A stretch of DNA of 64,000 nucleotides, taken from the NCBI GenBank assembly GCA_022457155.1, contig JAJGOT010000058.1, positions 868,001 through 932,000 on the forward strand, in the 5' to 3' direction. Numbering within the stretch: the stretch's first letter is position 1; each line of letters opens with the position of its first letter. The position numbers and the translations under genes are program-made. Below the pieces are notes generated by a model, which ran no database searches, was not told where the DNA came from, and worked only from the letters and a program-made list of their open reading frames with translations. This DNA comes from Cladopsammia gracilis. Lineage: Eukaryota; Cnidaria; Anthozoa; Scleractinia; Dendrophylliidae. Below are positions 11,904 through 23,283 of this stretch, in pieces.

Positions 11904-13420
11904 CGCTCTAATTTAGGATCGCTTTGACGGACCCAGAGAAACCTGCCAAATTTGTAGAATGATTTCCACTTTCGAGCAATATTCAACCAGTTTCGCCGGT
12001 CACGCTATATCAGGGCGAGGTCACGGTCGAGAGTATCGTATGAACATAACCTTAAAAGGAAACTACACAATTGTTGAAACTATTTTGGGTTAGTTTTATT
12101 TTCACTATCAGACTTCCAATAGCTATAAAACATACAAACCGGGAGCACCACTGTGCACAGACAGCTGCACCACAAGGCACGGCTCAATAACTTTCATTTG
12201 AACAGTCACATTTGTGGGGTTTTATCTACCTACTGGCGCAACGTAAACTGTTAGAGCCACCCTGCTAGAGGTACGGTTCACGCCGCGCATTTATTTATTT
12301 ATCGATATTTTTAAACGATATTGATTTGGCTTTAACAACTTAAACTATCAAGTTATACGTGGGACGCTTGTACTTGTAATCTGGCTGGCTTTTATTACTT
12401 TCAGCGCTCTCATAACATTTATTTTTGCGTGAGTCGCCCTGCGTCCACCCCCCCCCCCCCCGGAAAACGGGATACCGAGGCTACCAAGTAAACCGATCTC
12501 AGGTAAACCCGATTTGAAAGACCTTTGAATCCTTGGTTAAAACGCTAAAGTGTGACCATTCAGGTAAAACTGATCTGTTGAGCAGTACTATCAATCGACC
12601 AGTGCTATGCTGTTTTGTTTGCAACACGAAAGTTTGGGACTGGACTTTTCGTTGTGTCGATATTGATATCGTGACTTAGCGTACTGAAATAAGGTTTTTA
12701 AACCGCCGATTGATGCGTATCGGGCATTGTGTTTAACGAACGTATTTCTCTGCCTTAAAGCGCTTTGGACCGCTGAAGATTCGACTTCACTTGAGATTCG
12801 GAGTTGAAGCCAATCGATCCTGCAGTGGCGCATCTAGAAAGCAGACGCGAACAGCTGACTCGCCCTAATTGGGGCTCGTCAGCGCGTCTCGTAGCTAAAA
12901 CACAATGACAATGAAATTCAGCGGTACTTTGCGGGTGCTTACTATACCATTTGAAGGAAAAAACCGGTTGGGATGACCGTTACATAACGGTAAGCGATTT
13001 TCCAAATTTACCGACCAACCGACGAGATTGCACCTTGGTCCGATCCCCAGACCGTCAAATATAAATGGTAAGGAAATTTCCAATGTCCCATTCCGAAACG
13101 GAAACATAGGACTACTTCTGGAGGTATTCCACAATTTGCGAACAGATTTTCCGGAAATTGTTTGATCCATTTGACTTTCAACCGAAATTTCCGGATTTTT
13201 TAGCTAAATCTTTAATGCACTTATCAGCGGCCATCCCGAGGGGGGGGGGGGGGGGGGGTGACCCCCGGGACATACGCGGGCATGGCGCGGGATTTGTCAA
13301 CTTTGTTCGCTAATTTTAAGCCCGGGATGGGGGGGATTGGGCAGGATTGCTTTTGCACTTTCGTAGCAGGATCCCCGGGGAAAGACCCGCGAGATTTGTA
13401 GCGCCGCCGCCATTTTGCAG

Positions 13421-13653
13421 ATTAGGGACTTTCATACCGGGAAGTCTGGGTACTAGTTTAGCGGCTTGTAGGGACAAAATTTCGCGGGAAAATTCAATAA
13501 CATGGCAGTCCTTCGGAAGGTGACATAGTTTTACAAACATTTTCATCTGAAATTCAGATGAAAATGTTCGTAACACCATGCCACCATGTGAACGTTAAGA
13601 AAATACACGCTTTCAAGTTCAGGGGGCCGTTTCTCGAAAGACCCGGTAATTAC
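13421..13653 (-). repeat. Left arm of a 233-bp inverted repeat pair
   Basis: It matches the reverse complement of 16411-16643 with only a few differences. The middle is the palindrome TTTTCATCTGAAATTCAGAT and its continuation near 13541-13566. The pair is separated by about 2.76 kb, so this could be the end of a DNA transposon or an inverted duplication. Confidence 0.85.
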
Positions 13654-14536
13654 CGGTAATTACATTTCATTAGGGACTTTCATACACAACCCATTGCCTT
13701 CAAAAGAGGCCGATAAAGATGAGATTTGGTGGAAGTCAATCAACGAAAAGCTTCTCTTGATTAAACTGAATTGTGACAAGATTTGAAAGTAACAAGCTTT
13801 AGCCCAGTAACTGTGAAAAAAAACTTATCTCTTAATTTTAACGGGCTTGGACGTCAATTTAATAAATAAATACTTTTTACCTTCTTTTAGCGGGTAAAGT
13901 TTTCGATGATCTTCTGCCTCTGTTGTCTTGTAGTCCTGTCACAATTCAAAATATTTTCAACGGCTTTTCTTTGATTGACATATATTATGAAATTTGTATG
14001 CCAGAATACTGAAGTGCTGAAAACTGTATTATGTATTTTTAATAGGTCTGAAAATGGATGGGTTGCTGGAATTGAATGCGCGTTTCAACAACCGGGCCGC
14101 ACATCCCTACTAAAATATTTTAGGAAATTCCCTGGTGTGAAAAGTCCACAACTTCGAAATTGTTTCCTTTACTGTGGCTAGAAAGCAAACGTTATAAAGC
14201 CAGTTAGCACAGTAGCTCATCACATTATACCGGCTTAATACCATAAAATGGCTAGCTCTACAATTGCCTATTTCCCTTTAGTTAGGACTAGCAAGTAGCG
14301 AGCCCGTAGCAAAGCGAGTTCTACTGTACAAAGAAGTGAAATTAAATATTGTATGGACTCGCTTAGGATTATCTATAATACATAGATATCGCCTTCAAAA
14401 TAACAACGCAAAAAGGACTTGTTGACTTTAAAATTCGCCGATTATTTTGAAAAAACCGGTTAAGCTCGACAAGGCATTTTAAGTAGTAGATAAAATATGA
14501 GCGAGAGCCGAAGGCGAGCCATTGAAAAGCCCATAC

Positions 14537-14580
<44 letters not shown>

Positions 14581-16258
14581 GAGCGCTTTCCATTCGGTAG
14601 AAATGTCCGGTTCGAGTTTTCGGATTTTAGGTGGTCGAATGGAACGGACGGAACGGGTTTTATAGAACACTTGGAAATCGCGTGCTCTATTCCAAGGGCA
14701 TACCGGGCCGACGTGACATTAAAATGGCGAATTAACTTTTTAAATGTTTTCGCGACTTTAGAACAAGATGATTCCGAAACATTAATATTGCTTGTATAAG
14801 CAGGCAATTCTGCTTCTATACTAGTCGTTGCTATAGACAAGTCTGGAGAATAATAATAACAATATTTTGAACATAACTCTCTGCCCCGAGTATCCTTTAA
14901 AAAAGGCGGGAACAAAACCGACGAGTAAAACAGACTTTTACCGAATGTAAACCAGACAAAACTAAACACAGTTGATCTTACCGTTGCCAGTTGCAGCTTC
15001 AAAGCACGAGTGGTGCAATAATAATTGGAGATCGGTACAGAAATACCCACATGATAAAAGACTGTTCGGTCGCCATCTTTCCCGGGTCGTGCACTATAAG
15101 CTTAATACATTACGAGGGCCGAGACAAATTACGAATGGAACACAACAGTATTGTTAATTCCGGAATTTCCATCAAAGGACAACCTCAAAACGTATTCCTA
15201 AAATTTCGGAATTTTCTCCCGAAATTTTTCTGTTCCATTGGATTTCCGACCAATAATTTAGGAAATTCTGACCGAATGGAAAGCGCCCAATGAGTAGAAA
15301 TCTGTATGAAAAGTTAATGAATACTAATTTGTTGCCATCACCAGTGCGATTTGGTAGAGAACTGGCGTTCGCGCTAGTTTTTCTATCTTTTGCTGTTACA
15401 CCGTGCTGACGAGACCCAACCAAAAATGTCAGAACAGATGTCAAAATCGGGTTTTTCCCTATCCGATCGCATATTGGTCGGGATTCGGGATTTTCAAGCC
15501 AAATCGGGGTAATCCCGACGATAATCGACAAACTGCAAGGCTGATCTGACTACGTAAAAAGGTAGATTTCTTTCGTAGATCCTACGTATCGTTTACAGCA
15601 TTATCGTTTGCGGTCCTTTGCAGATTTTAGTTCTAATCCCGACGAAATCGGGATGGTTGGACAGTCTGGAAAAGAAATGGAATGCATTATGTACAAAAAA
15701 TTCAATTCAAAGGTTTATTTTGATGTTCTGCATGTTCAATTTCTAATGTCAGTAGACCCACATAAAGTATGACAACAATGATGTAAAACTGATTTTTTAT
15801 AATGGTTTTGAGGTTAAAGTTTTCATGTGATCTGTTAAGATGTCATGTAATTTGAAAGAAATTAGTAACAGAAATATTAAGACACAATGAACTCCTGTTT
15901 TTGAGACAACATTGGTTTATTAAATAAAAGAACATAGCTTGGATGTAAAGACTGCACTCAGCTTTGCTAGCCTACAGGCAGGGATTTGCACCAAGCAACC
16001 AACCCATCGAAACATGTCTATGATTTGTAGGAATTTTGTTTTTGGCGCACAATCCATGTATGTTATGTTTTCGTCAGAGTTTACCATGCATGAACTTTTT
16101 TTCCTTGCTTGGGCGGCTGCAGGGAATTTTTTTTTAAAATCTTCTTAGTTCTTGTTTTAAACCAGATGTAGAGGCTACGATATCTGCCAGCCACTTTACG
16201 CAATCTTCCTTGTTGAATTCTGCACCTTTCTCCATATTTCTTGAATTTCTTTCTCACC

Positions 16259-16442
16259 AGGGGCCCGTTTCTCGAAATTCTCGGTAACTTTTCGGGCCCG
16301 AATCCAAATATTGAAATCAAAATCTAAAGAATAAAAGCGCAGGTCCTAGCGAACAAACCAAACTTTTGAAACCTCGATCTTCAACGAAAATAAAACAGCT
16401 TTCCGGGCCCGTAATTACCGGGTCTTTCGAGAAACGGCCCCC
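16259..16442. mobile_element. MITE-like element, about 184 bp
   Basis: Terminal repeats of the form GGGCCGTTTCTCGAAA face each other at about 16260-16278 and 16425-16441. The right end is also the inner edge of the 233-bp inverted repeat. No clear target duplication. Confidence 0.5.
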
Positions 16443-16643
16443 TGAACTTGAAAGCGTGTATTTTCTTAACTTTCACATGGTGGCATGGTGTTACGAACAT
16501 TTTCATCTGAATTTCAGATGAAAATGTTTGTAAAACTATGTCACCTTCCGAAGGACCGCCATGTTATTGAATTTTCCCGCGAAATTTTGTCCCTACAAGC
16601 CGCTAAACTAGTACCCAGACTTCCCGGTATGAAAGTCCCTAAT
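16411..16643 (+). repeat. Right arm of a 233-bp inverted repeat pair
   Basis: Partner of 13421-13653. It contains the same internal palindrome and the same flanking words. The arms being near identical suggests a recent event or gene conversion. Confidence 0.85.
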
Positions 16644-17338
16644 GGAGCTGAAAACGAGTGCCGTTCCCGTCTGCGAAAGGACTGGTATGTTGGTGAACAC
16701 TTTCTGGCAAAATGGCGACAGAAAAGACGGTATTAATAATTAAGCGACTTTCTCATATTTGTCTTGTATTCTGTTCCTTTTAGCTGGCCATCCTTCGCTT
16801 ATATAGCGACTATATTTTTCAAACTGTAAATTCTGTGTTGTGCACAAACACAGGAGCAGGAGAACAGAACTTTCATTACTGTCTTTCCATTGTTGTGTTG
16901 CATGCAAAAAAATACATGTATTGCCAAACTTTACTTGTTTCTGATTATATTTCGGCCAATTATATAAAGCATTTCGAAATATATTCAAGGAATCCTAGTT
17001 CTTCATTACGTTACCAGAAGACAAGAATATTCTCTCTTTTCCCATTCCATGACTTACAAGGTAAGCTGAACCTCATCATGTGTAGAAAACAAGTGGAATA
17101 GCTTTCTTTGCTTATTTTTAATAGAACTCTTTTGAAATATTGCACCTTTTGACTTGGCAGAGCACACTTCAGTTTGCCCCTAGGGAAGGGGCGTTAGTAG
17201 CTTTTTGTTAAACAATCTTGGTTTTGGGTAGGGGGATTTGTAAACGTCGTTGTGGAAATGCCCGGGGGTTCTCCGGGGTCACCCCCCCCCCCCCCCAGGA
17301 TGGCCGCTGATAAGTGCGTAAGCACCCTGCTGCTCTGA

Positions 17339-17346
17339 TGACATCA
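17339..17346 (+). promoter_or_regulatory. CRE-like site of gene 3
   Basis: TGACATCA lies 145 bp upstream of the gene 3 ATG. It differs from the consensus CRE by one G-to-A step at the CpG, the change expected from CpG decay, and sits at the position of the perfect CRE in genes 4, 5 and 7. The nearby CACGTGCACGTG (17386-17397) holds two overlapping E-box-like palindromes. Confidence 0.5.
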
Positions 17347-17491
17347 AGGTGATAAAACGTGACACTAATGATTGTCGTCGTGTGACACGTGCACGTGACC
17401 TCTTGATACAAATAGGGTTGCACAAAAAACACCTTTCCTTTTGCGCCGAAACCGGGAGCACAGACACTAGCAGTGTGAGAGAGCTGCCAAC

Positions 17492-20400
17492 ATGGTTCTA
17501 AGACAGTGCCTTGCTTGCAACTCAACGGTAGCTATCAATTATTAAAACTAACACTGGTGTAAATTGGCATATTTACGCTCGCAAATCATGCCTCGGGTTT
17601 CTCTTAGTGTAATCTTTTGCTGTGGGAATAATGGAAGGGTTAAATCATAATTTTGGTCCTTTCTTGTCGATAGTTACGTACCATGGTTTGGCGAATTTTG
17701 GGAAGGCTTAGGAATGAAGAAAATATAAACATTCGAGGCAGGATTGTTTTGTTTGGGCTTTTGGTTACGTTGTTTTGGCCGAGTGGTTGGAAAGCCATTT
17801 TCCGTTATTGTGAAGCGAACTTAACAAAGCCTCGTCATTTTACTACCAAATACTGTCAGCTTCACTGACTTAATATTGATTTTTGTTCAGCGTTTGATTA
17901 ATTCTTTTGTTTTACATTAAAATCAATATTGCGTTTCTCTCTCGAGAATCCCAAAGAGATATTTAGTGTAGATACGACGGCTATCACCGCTATGACGTGG
18001 TGTTGTGATAACCACGCGGCTATCGGATTACCTGTTAATTGTCTTTTACGCGCTACGAGCTATGGTACCTACGAGCTATAGCTAGCTGTAGCGAACACCA
18101 CTGCATTTTTTTTTTTTGCGATGGGAGACATTCTCAGAATGAAGTGCCAAGTTTCTGGACCGAGAGCAACAAAGAAAACACAACACAATTGAAACTACAG
18201 CCTGCGAGCACACTCTCTTGGGGGTTGAGGTGGGGGAGCTTGCTCGCAGGCTAAATGTAGGGAGCGATCATTTTACTTCTGGGGGGCAGGGCGAGGAGGT
18301 TGGAGGAGGGAGGGGGGAGGGAGGGGCTGGAACTGCGAATGCCCGACTTATAGCTTCGTTTTTGTTTTTTATTTTAGCAAAAAGAACACCTAAACCTCCC
18401 CTCCCCTTCAGAAATCTAATAGTTCACCTCTTGACAGGAAATGCGTTCATTTTGGAGCTCCTCGCATGGACTGCAAAACAGTCCGTATTTTTGCGCGAGT
18501 CCTCCGAAAAAAGTGCGCGACTGAAAAGATCTGGGGCGACTATTTTGCAGTCTACTCCTCGCATTACTGATCAAACAACCAGACTCTCAGAGGCCTATAT
18601 TACTATTTGATTGATCTCTTCTCACATATCTATCAAGCACGAGTACGATCCTAACAGTCTTGTCATTCTCTTAATTTTCCATTATCAGATTTTAGGAACT
18701 TTACAGATCTGTACATGTGGGCATGTGTTTGAAGACATAAGGCACATTGGAGGGAAGAGATTTTTAGGTAATTGAAATGTCAGACCTTCTTAAGTTTGTG
18801 TAACAAGACAGTCTTTGTTTCACGGAGAGAGCGCGCCATTACGTGAATCGCGAACACTACGTGCATGTAGTATATTATGTACAATAAAGCTTGCATGCTA
18901 TATTTGCTTACCTCGTAATATTCAGTCATTGAAAAGAAAGTTGACAGCGAGATCGAAACCGAACCGGGTAGTTGCTCGTGTGCATTCAGTAACAGAACAT
19001 CTTTAGAATAAGTTGACAGCGAAGTCGAAATGATAATATTAATGCATTTTTTCTCATCGTCTGAATAATTGAATTATAAAAAAGGTTCTAATAAGAAAGA
19101 GTGTAGTCGATGTTCAGTTTGCTTTTCGTTCCCCTGCTAGCGGAGTCTCTTTTCTGTTGTTTGTGGTGAGAAGAAAGGGAGACTCTGCTTTGACTCGTAA
19201 TGATGCCTATTGAGCATGCGTATGCGTTACTAGGCGACGAAACAACTTTTATAAGCACGTCATTGTTTGTCTCCTTTTCTTCCCGCCTGAAAATACAACG
19301 GAAATGGAGACTCTCGGTCTGCTAGCACGGAACTCTGCCGGCTGCAAAGTGAGCTATTCTGTTGGGTTTAGAACCATCCATTCATAACGTTCGGCTCTTT
19401 TTCTAGCTTATCGTGCAAACCTGTACACGAGACTGGATTCCAAACGAATGAAGCCCTACACTGAAGATGAGAATAAAGAACTTACTGCAGTAACTACTTG
19501 TGACTCGGACGCTGCTGATGACCACGAGAAGCAGGTAACACAGTCTACAGTTAGGTACAGTAACGCAATTTTTCACACGTTATTGCTTATCAAGTAACAG
19601 CAAGCTCCGGCTCTGTAAAAAGGGGATACACGTTTACATTTCCTACTTAAGTCTACGCTTAATACTTAACATATAAGACTACATTAAAAAGAAACGTTTT
19701 ATCCAAGAGATGACATTATGACCAGTGGTAGCCTGCGCACAGACGTCTCAGTCCTGTTTCCTTTACCTCATACGGAAAGCAAAGGAAACAGGAGACAACT
19801 GCGTGCAGGCTAGACTAGTGGCGGATCCAGATCTTCAGCTTAGGGCGGAATGGGGTGGCAGGGAGGGAGGAAGGGGTGGCAGGGAGGGGGGAAGGGGTGG
19901 CAGGGAGGGAGAGAAGGAGTTAGGGTAGGGGGCGCTCTTGAAGACTCGGCTATGAAGTAAAATTCTACGAAGATAATTCCGGTCATGCACTGCAACAACC
20001 TCGTTCCCAGGGTTTCTCTTCTTCCACCCCCCTGGAGCGAGAGAGAGAGACCCTGGTTTGGTCTGATCACGTGTCTCCCAGAATCTGGGAGATTCCAATT
20101 AAAGGACACGGGGGAGGGGCGGCAAAGTGTGAAATTTGTCTGCTCTAGTTGGGCATTGCGAAACAAATGCAAAAGCGTTCGGCTCGCGACAAATGTGAAG
20201 CGGCGGTCATCCGCAGACTTCGAAAACATATCCACATGGTCTGGTTCTGAAAGTGTAAGTTGCTTTAGGATCAGAGGAATTGTCACAGCGCTTGAAGATC
20301 GCTACATACTGCTTAACAGGCGATCTTCAAGCTTCATTCGAATGGCCCATTAAAGTGCTGCCGTCTGTTCTTGGGCGGTGGCAAAGCAAGAACTGAGAAG

Positions 20401-22317
20401 CGGTCGCCACGGAACCAATGTTTGCCACGCTAATCAACAGTACACTTTTATAACAGGAAACGATCGAGAGAAGACAATGATAGCTTTTATTCTTCGTGTG
20501 TGAGGCATGTTGTTTAGTTCAATGTTCACCAGTTCCAGTCGTTTGAATGTCTATACATTGTTCATTTATATACTTGTGTGAATTTTTGAGCAACAATTTT
20601 ATCCTTGCGCATTGTTTATTCGCTTTTGTTTGAATCGTTTGACTGAACCGTTTCGTTATTTCAATTTTAGGGCTTTGTTCATATTATGTTCAATTCGAAA
20701 ATTATAAGCTGTTAAGATCTTTTGTCCCTATTTATTCAGTTATAAACGGCTGGCATAACATAAACAGCAAAAATGAAGCACTTTTTACGGCCAAAGAGAT
20801 TTCATAACATCCCTATTCGGTTGACGATAAGCCTGGGATGTTTTTAATATCTGTTTTATTCCGGGTCTTGCTATAATCACAGAGAATTGTTTACGTCTTT
20901 TATATATATCTTGCAATACAGATTCCTATTTTCTTCAAAAGGTTATGGAACATGGAACATATTTATTTCACAGCCACAGCTGAAACAATAACAGTCGCGC
21001 ACAGCACGAGCCTAGCCACTGTACAGAAAACAAGACAACGTTACAAATACTGTCTACCCCTCCTTAGGATTATAATTGTCCACCAGACACGTGACCAGAC
21101 CCAACCAGGGTCTCTCTCTCTCTCGCTCCAGGGGGCGGGAAGAAGAGAGACCCTGGGAACGAGGTTGGCACTGCAACTTTACCAAAAATAAGGAGGGACA
21201 GCCCCACCCCCCACCCATGCCCTTCTCCTAGCTCTTTGAAAAATTGAAAACGGTAAAATGTGCGCACCATGCTGTCTTTGGTTGTCCTTTCTGTCTATTT
21301 CTTTCTGATAAAAATTCCGGTAATCGTACATTTTATTTCATCAAAATCCAACATTTCGATTCGATGGGTCTTTGTCTATTAGAATAACGGGTAGGCTATT
21401 TATAGAGCTACCTGCTATTCAGTACGCAGTGGTGCAGACTGAATTAAGTGACATTTAGGCCTTTGCTTGTTTTTCTTTTTTCAATTATTGTTAATATATT
21501 TCCACAATAGAAAATTCAAGTTCTTCTCCCAAAGGTTATAAAATACCAACTAATACAAGCCAAAAAAAAAAAAACATTTACGTTCCTGTGGAAGAGGTCA
21601 ACCCTTGCCGGCTATTTTCTTTTGCTTTATATCTCGTGTGATTAATACACATTATAACATAGCTAGGAAATTCGCCCAATCTAATTCAATAGCGCGAGCG
21701 TGCATCTATAACTCATTATGAAATGCTCAAGAAAAAACGCGCGCTATGATTGGTTAAACCGAGTTCATTATTAAAGAAGTAAAAAACGCGCCGAGTGCAT
21801 TATTGAGTTATATAAGCACGCGGAAATTTTTAAGAACACGAGAGAAGTGCAGAGAAGCACCAGCCAAAGGCGAGTGCTTCTCGCACTTCTCGGCTATCGC
21901 CTCGAGCAACTCTTATACTTCTCTCGTGCTCTCCAAACTTCCCGCGTACACCCATAACTCGATAGACGCATGCTAAGCATGAACCAATTCTTAAGTACAC
22001 AAACCAACGCATTTTATAAAGGGTGCAACTGCTACTACAAAAACAATGCGTTTTCTTATTTCTCAACGTTACAGGTTGTATTAAAACCTAAAAAGAGCCG
22101 AGCTAGTGTAGACTCAAGCACCAAACCTCACAAAAGAAAAGGGAAGAAAAGGCAAACAAATTTAAAGTCTTCACAGGTAGATCACCATGGAAACAAGACA
22201 CTTTCTCTGTTCCAGTCCCCTGAAGAGGAAGCCGCGCGATTTTCCCGAGCACTTCAAGAAATAAACCGAAGGATCATGGGACAGTCTATGGTTTGGCTAT
22301 CACTGAATGTTTTATAG
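17492..22317 (+). CDS. UPF0547 (C16orf87-like) zinc-ribbon protein, gene 3 of 7
   Basis: Exons 17492-17527, 18689-18767, 19407-19534 and 22075-22317, GT-AG, phases 0, 1, 0; product 161 residues. Exon 1 reads MVLRQCLACNST. Exon 2 has ICTCGHVFEDIRHIGGKRF. Exon 3 begins with AYRANLYTRLD, Ala replacing the Glu that spans the intron 2 junction elsewhere, and carries an acidic tail (DSDAADDHEKQ) not seen in the other copies. Exon 4 is Lys-rich and then has FSRALQEINRRIMGQSMVW, with SPEEE in place of the VPPEL seen in genes 1, 2 and 7, a trait shared with gene 5. Intron 3 is long (2.5 kb) and loaded with repeats. The frame is complete. It is the first of two genes in tandem with gene 4. Confidence 0.85.
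19134..19327. mobile_element. MITE-like element in intron 2 of gene 3
   Basis: Imperfect terminal repeats: TGCTAGCGGAGTCTC at the left and GAGACTCTCGGTCTGCTAGCA, read as its complement, at the right. It lies 79 bp before the exon 3 acceptor region. Confidence 0.45.
19845..19930 (+). repeat. G-rich minisatellite in intron 3 of gene 3
   Basis: About three copies of a 26-bp unit built on GGCAGGGAGGG and GAAGGGGT. Runs of three to six G at short spacing on the sense strand could form a G-quadruplex in the transcript. Confidence 0.75.
19994..20098 (+). mobile_element. Hairpin element, variant copy
   Basis: It begins AACCTCGTTCCCAGGG and has an inner CTGGAGCGAGAGAG, but the right arm continues as ACCCTGGTTTGGTCTGATCACG instead of mirroring the left arm. 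The same variant is present in reverse orientation at 21072-21167. The complete hairpin form is at 56801-56866. Confidence 0.65.
21072..21167 (-). mobile_element. Hairpin element, variant copy, reverse orientation
   Basis: Ends in CCCTGGGAACGAGGTT, the complement of the start of the copy at 19994, and begins with CACGTGACCAGACCCAACC. Both variants lie inside intron 3 of gene 3 in opposite orientation about 1 kb apart, so the pre-mRNA could pair between them. Confidence 0.65.
21692..21823. repeat. Inverted-repeat element in intron 3 of gene 3
   Basis: CGTGCATCTATAACTCATTA at the left faces ATTATTGAGTTATATAAGCACG at the right. A GC-rich hairpin built on AGAGAAGTGC and its complement follows at about 21840-21925. 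Confidence 0.45.
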
Positions 22318-22438
22318 ATGTTTGAAAGGGAGAGATTGCAGTAATCGATCAATGAATTCCACGGGACTTCGCGTCAGAGAATAACGCATTCTAAGGATAA
22401 CTGTAGAGGAAAGTGGCTTCTTGCATAAAAGTCACAGC

Positions 22439-22668
22439 TTAGGCCTGATTCACACGTGCGACGCAAATGCAAATGCAAGCGCAAACGCAAGCGAACAAGT
22501 GCTTTTCACCTTGCGTTTGCACTTGCATTTACGTTGAGCCCGGTTCACACGTGTGAAACGCAAACGCAAGTGCAAATGCAAATGCAAGAAAATGAAAATT
22601 TTTCCATTCCTTGCGTTTGCATTTGCAATTGCGTTTGCATTTGCGTCGCACGTGTGAACCAGGCTTAA
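22439..22668. mobile_element. Terminal-inverted element with GCAAATG word repeats
   Basis: The ends read CCTGATTCACACGTGCGACG and, as complement, CCTGGTTCACACGTGCGACG. The inside is a run of GCAAATGCAA, GCAAACGCAA and their complements, with a second CGGTTCACACGTGTGAAACG at the centre (22540-22560), as if two elements had fused. It lies 120 bp after the stop of gene 3, in its likely 3' untranslated region. Confidence 0.7.
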
Positions 22669-22856
22669 CTGTACAGATCTGATAAGATAATAACTTTGTT
22701 CCTACATTACATTGCTCAGCAGAAACAAATAATTTCAGGATTTGTCGCTTAATGTACTAGTTAGCAATCAGGTTTGCTATGGTTACTGTACATAAAATAC
22801 ACGCAAAAAAAAAAAAACTTGGATGAGTCGTACAAAAAATAAAAGCACAGAATAAG
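22669..22856. other. Short spacer
   Basis: It separates the word-repeat element from the second gypsy element. An AATAAA near 22837 could serve gene 3 if its 3' untranslated region runs through the element. The last bases, TAAG at 22853-22856, are the left target duplication of the gypsy insertion. Confidence 0.35.
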
Positions 22857-22966
22857 TGTTGCACATGTATAATATGCATATCTAATCAGATGCACGCCAC
22901 ATTCCTTCACAATGGCACGCACTATCACTTGCACTGTATACACTTAAATAGGTTAGTTTCTTTCCG
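22857..22966 (+). repeat. Left LTR (truncated) of the rearranged gypsy element
   Basis: About 110 bp match the first 110 bp of the right LTR with one visible difference (GGTTAG against GGTTAA). The end is cut where the inverted RNase H fragment begins. Confidence 0.8.
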
Positions 22967-23283
22967 TGGCGTCAAGAGTGTGCGAAGTAAAGCACACTGG
23001 TTGGTTGTCCTGCAAGAGTACTCCTCCAATGGCGTTCTCTGATGCGTCAACTTGGAGCGTTACAGGAGAAGACGGATCATAGTATCGCAGGACCGTTGCT
23101 GAGGCGATGAGCTCCTTTGCTGCGTTGAACGAGTTTTCATGCGTGTTAGACCATACAAACACTGCGTCTTGCTTGGTTAAACCCCTGAGGGGCAGGGCAG
23201 TTTCAGACAGGTTAGGGCAAAATTTGCTGAGGTACTGACACATGCCCAGAAAACGTTGAACAGCAGCTTTGTCTGTTGGTCTA
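22953..23283 (-). pseudogene. Gypsy RT/RNase H fragment, inverted
   Basis: The minus-strand frame has AAVQRFLGMCQYLSKFCPNL, the thumb-to-RNase H link of gypsy pol, followed by VTLQVDASENAIGGVLLQ, the first RNase H catalytic motif. It stops right after CFTSHTLDATERN, where RNase H should continue. Both ends are truncated and the fragment is reversed relative to the LTRs and integrase. Confidence 0.85.

Larger units (their letters stand above)
11904..17338. other. Intergenic between divergent genes 2 and 3, repeat-rich
   Basis: No gene was recognised. It holds a pair of 233-bp inverted repeats, a short MITE, C or G runs at about 12448-12462, 13240-13258 and 17281-17298, and an outer inverted pair around CTTATCAGCGGCCATCC (13212-13230) and GGATGGCCGCTGATAAG (17298-17315). 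Open frames here, including a 196-codon one at 14460-15050 on the minus strand, match no family I know. Confidence 0.4.

Noticed and set aside
13316..16736. Two similar frames beginning MVLRTFSSEFQMK at 13579 (-) and 16485 (+)
   Set aside because: They are translations of the two arms of the inverted repeat, including its palindrome; no family match and no splice context.
19835..20286. Pro/Leu-rich minus-strand frames
   Set aside because: They translate the G-rich minisatellite and hairpin repeat in the wrong strand.
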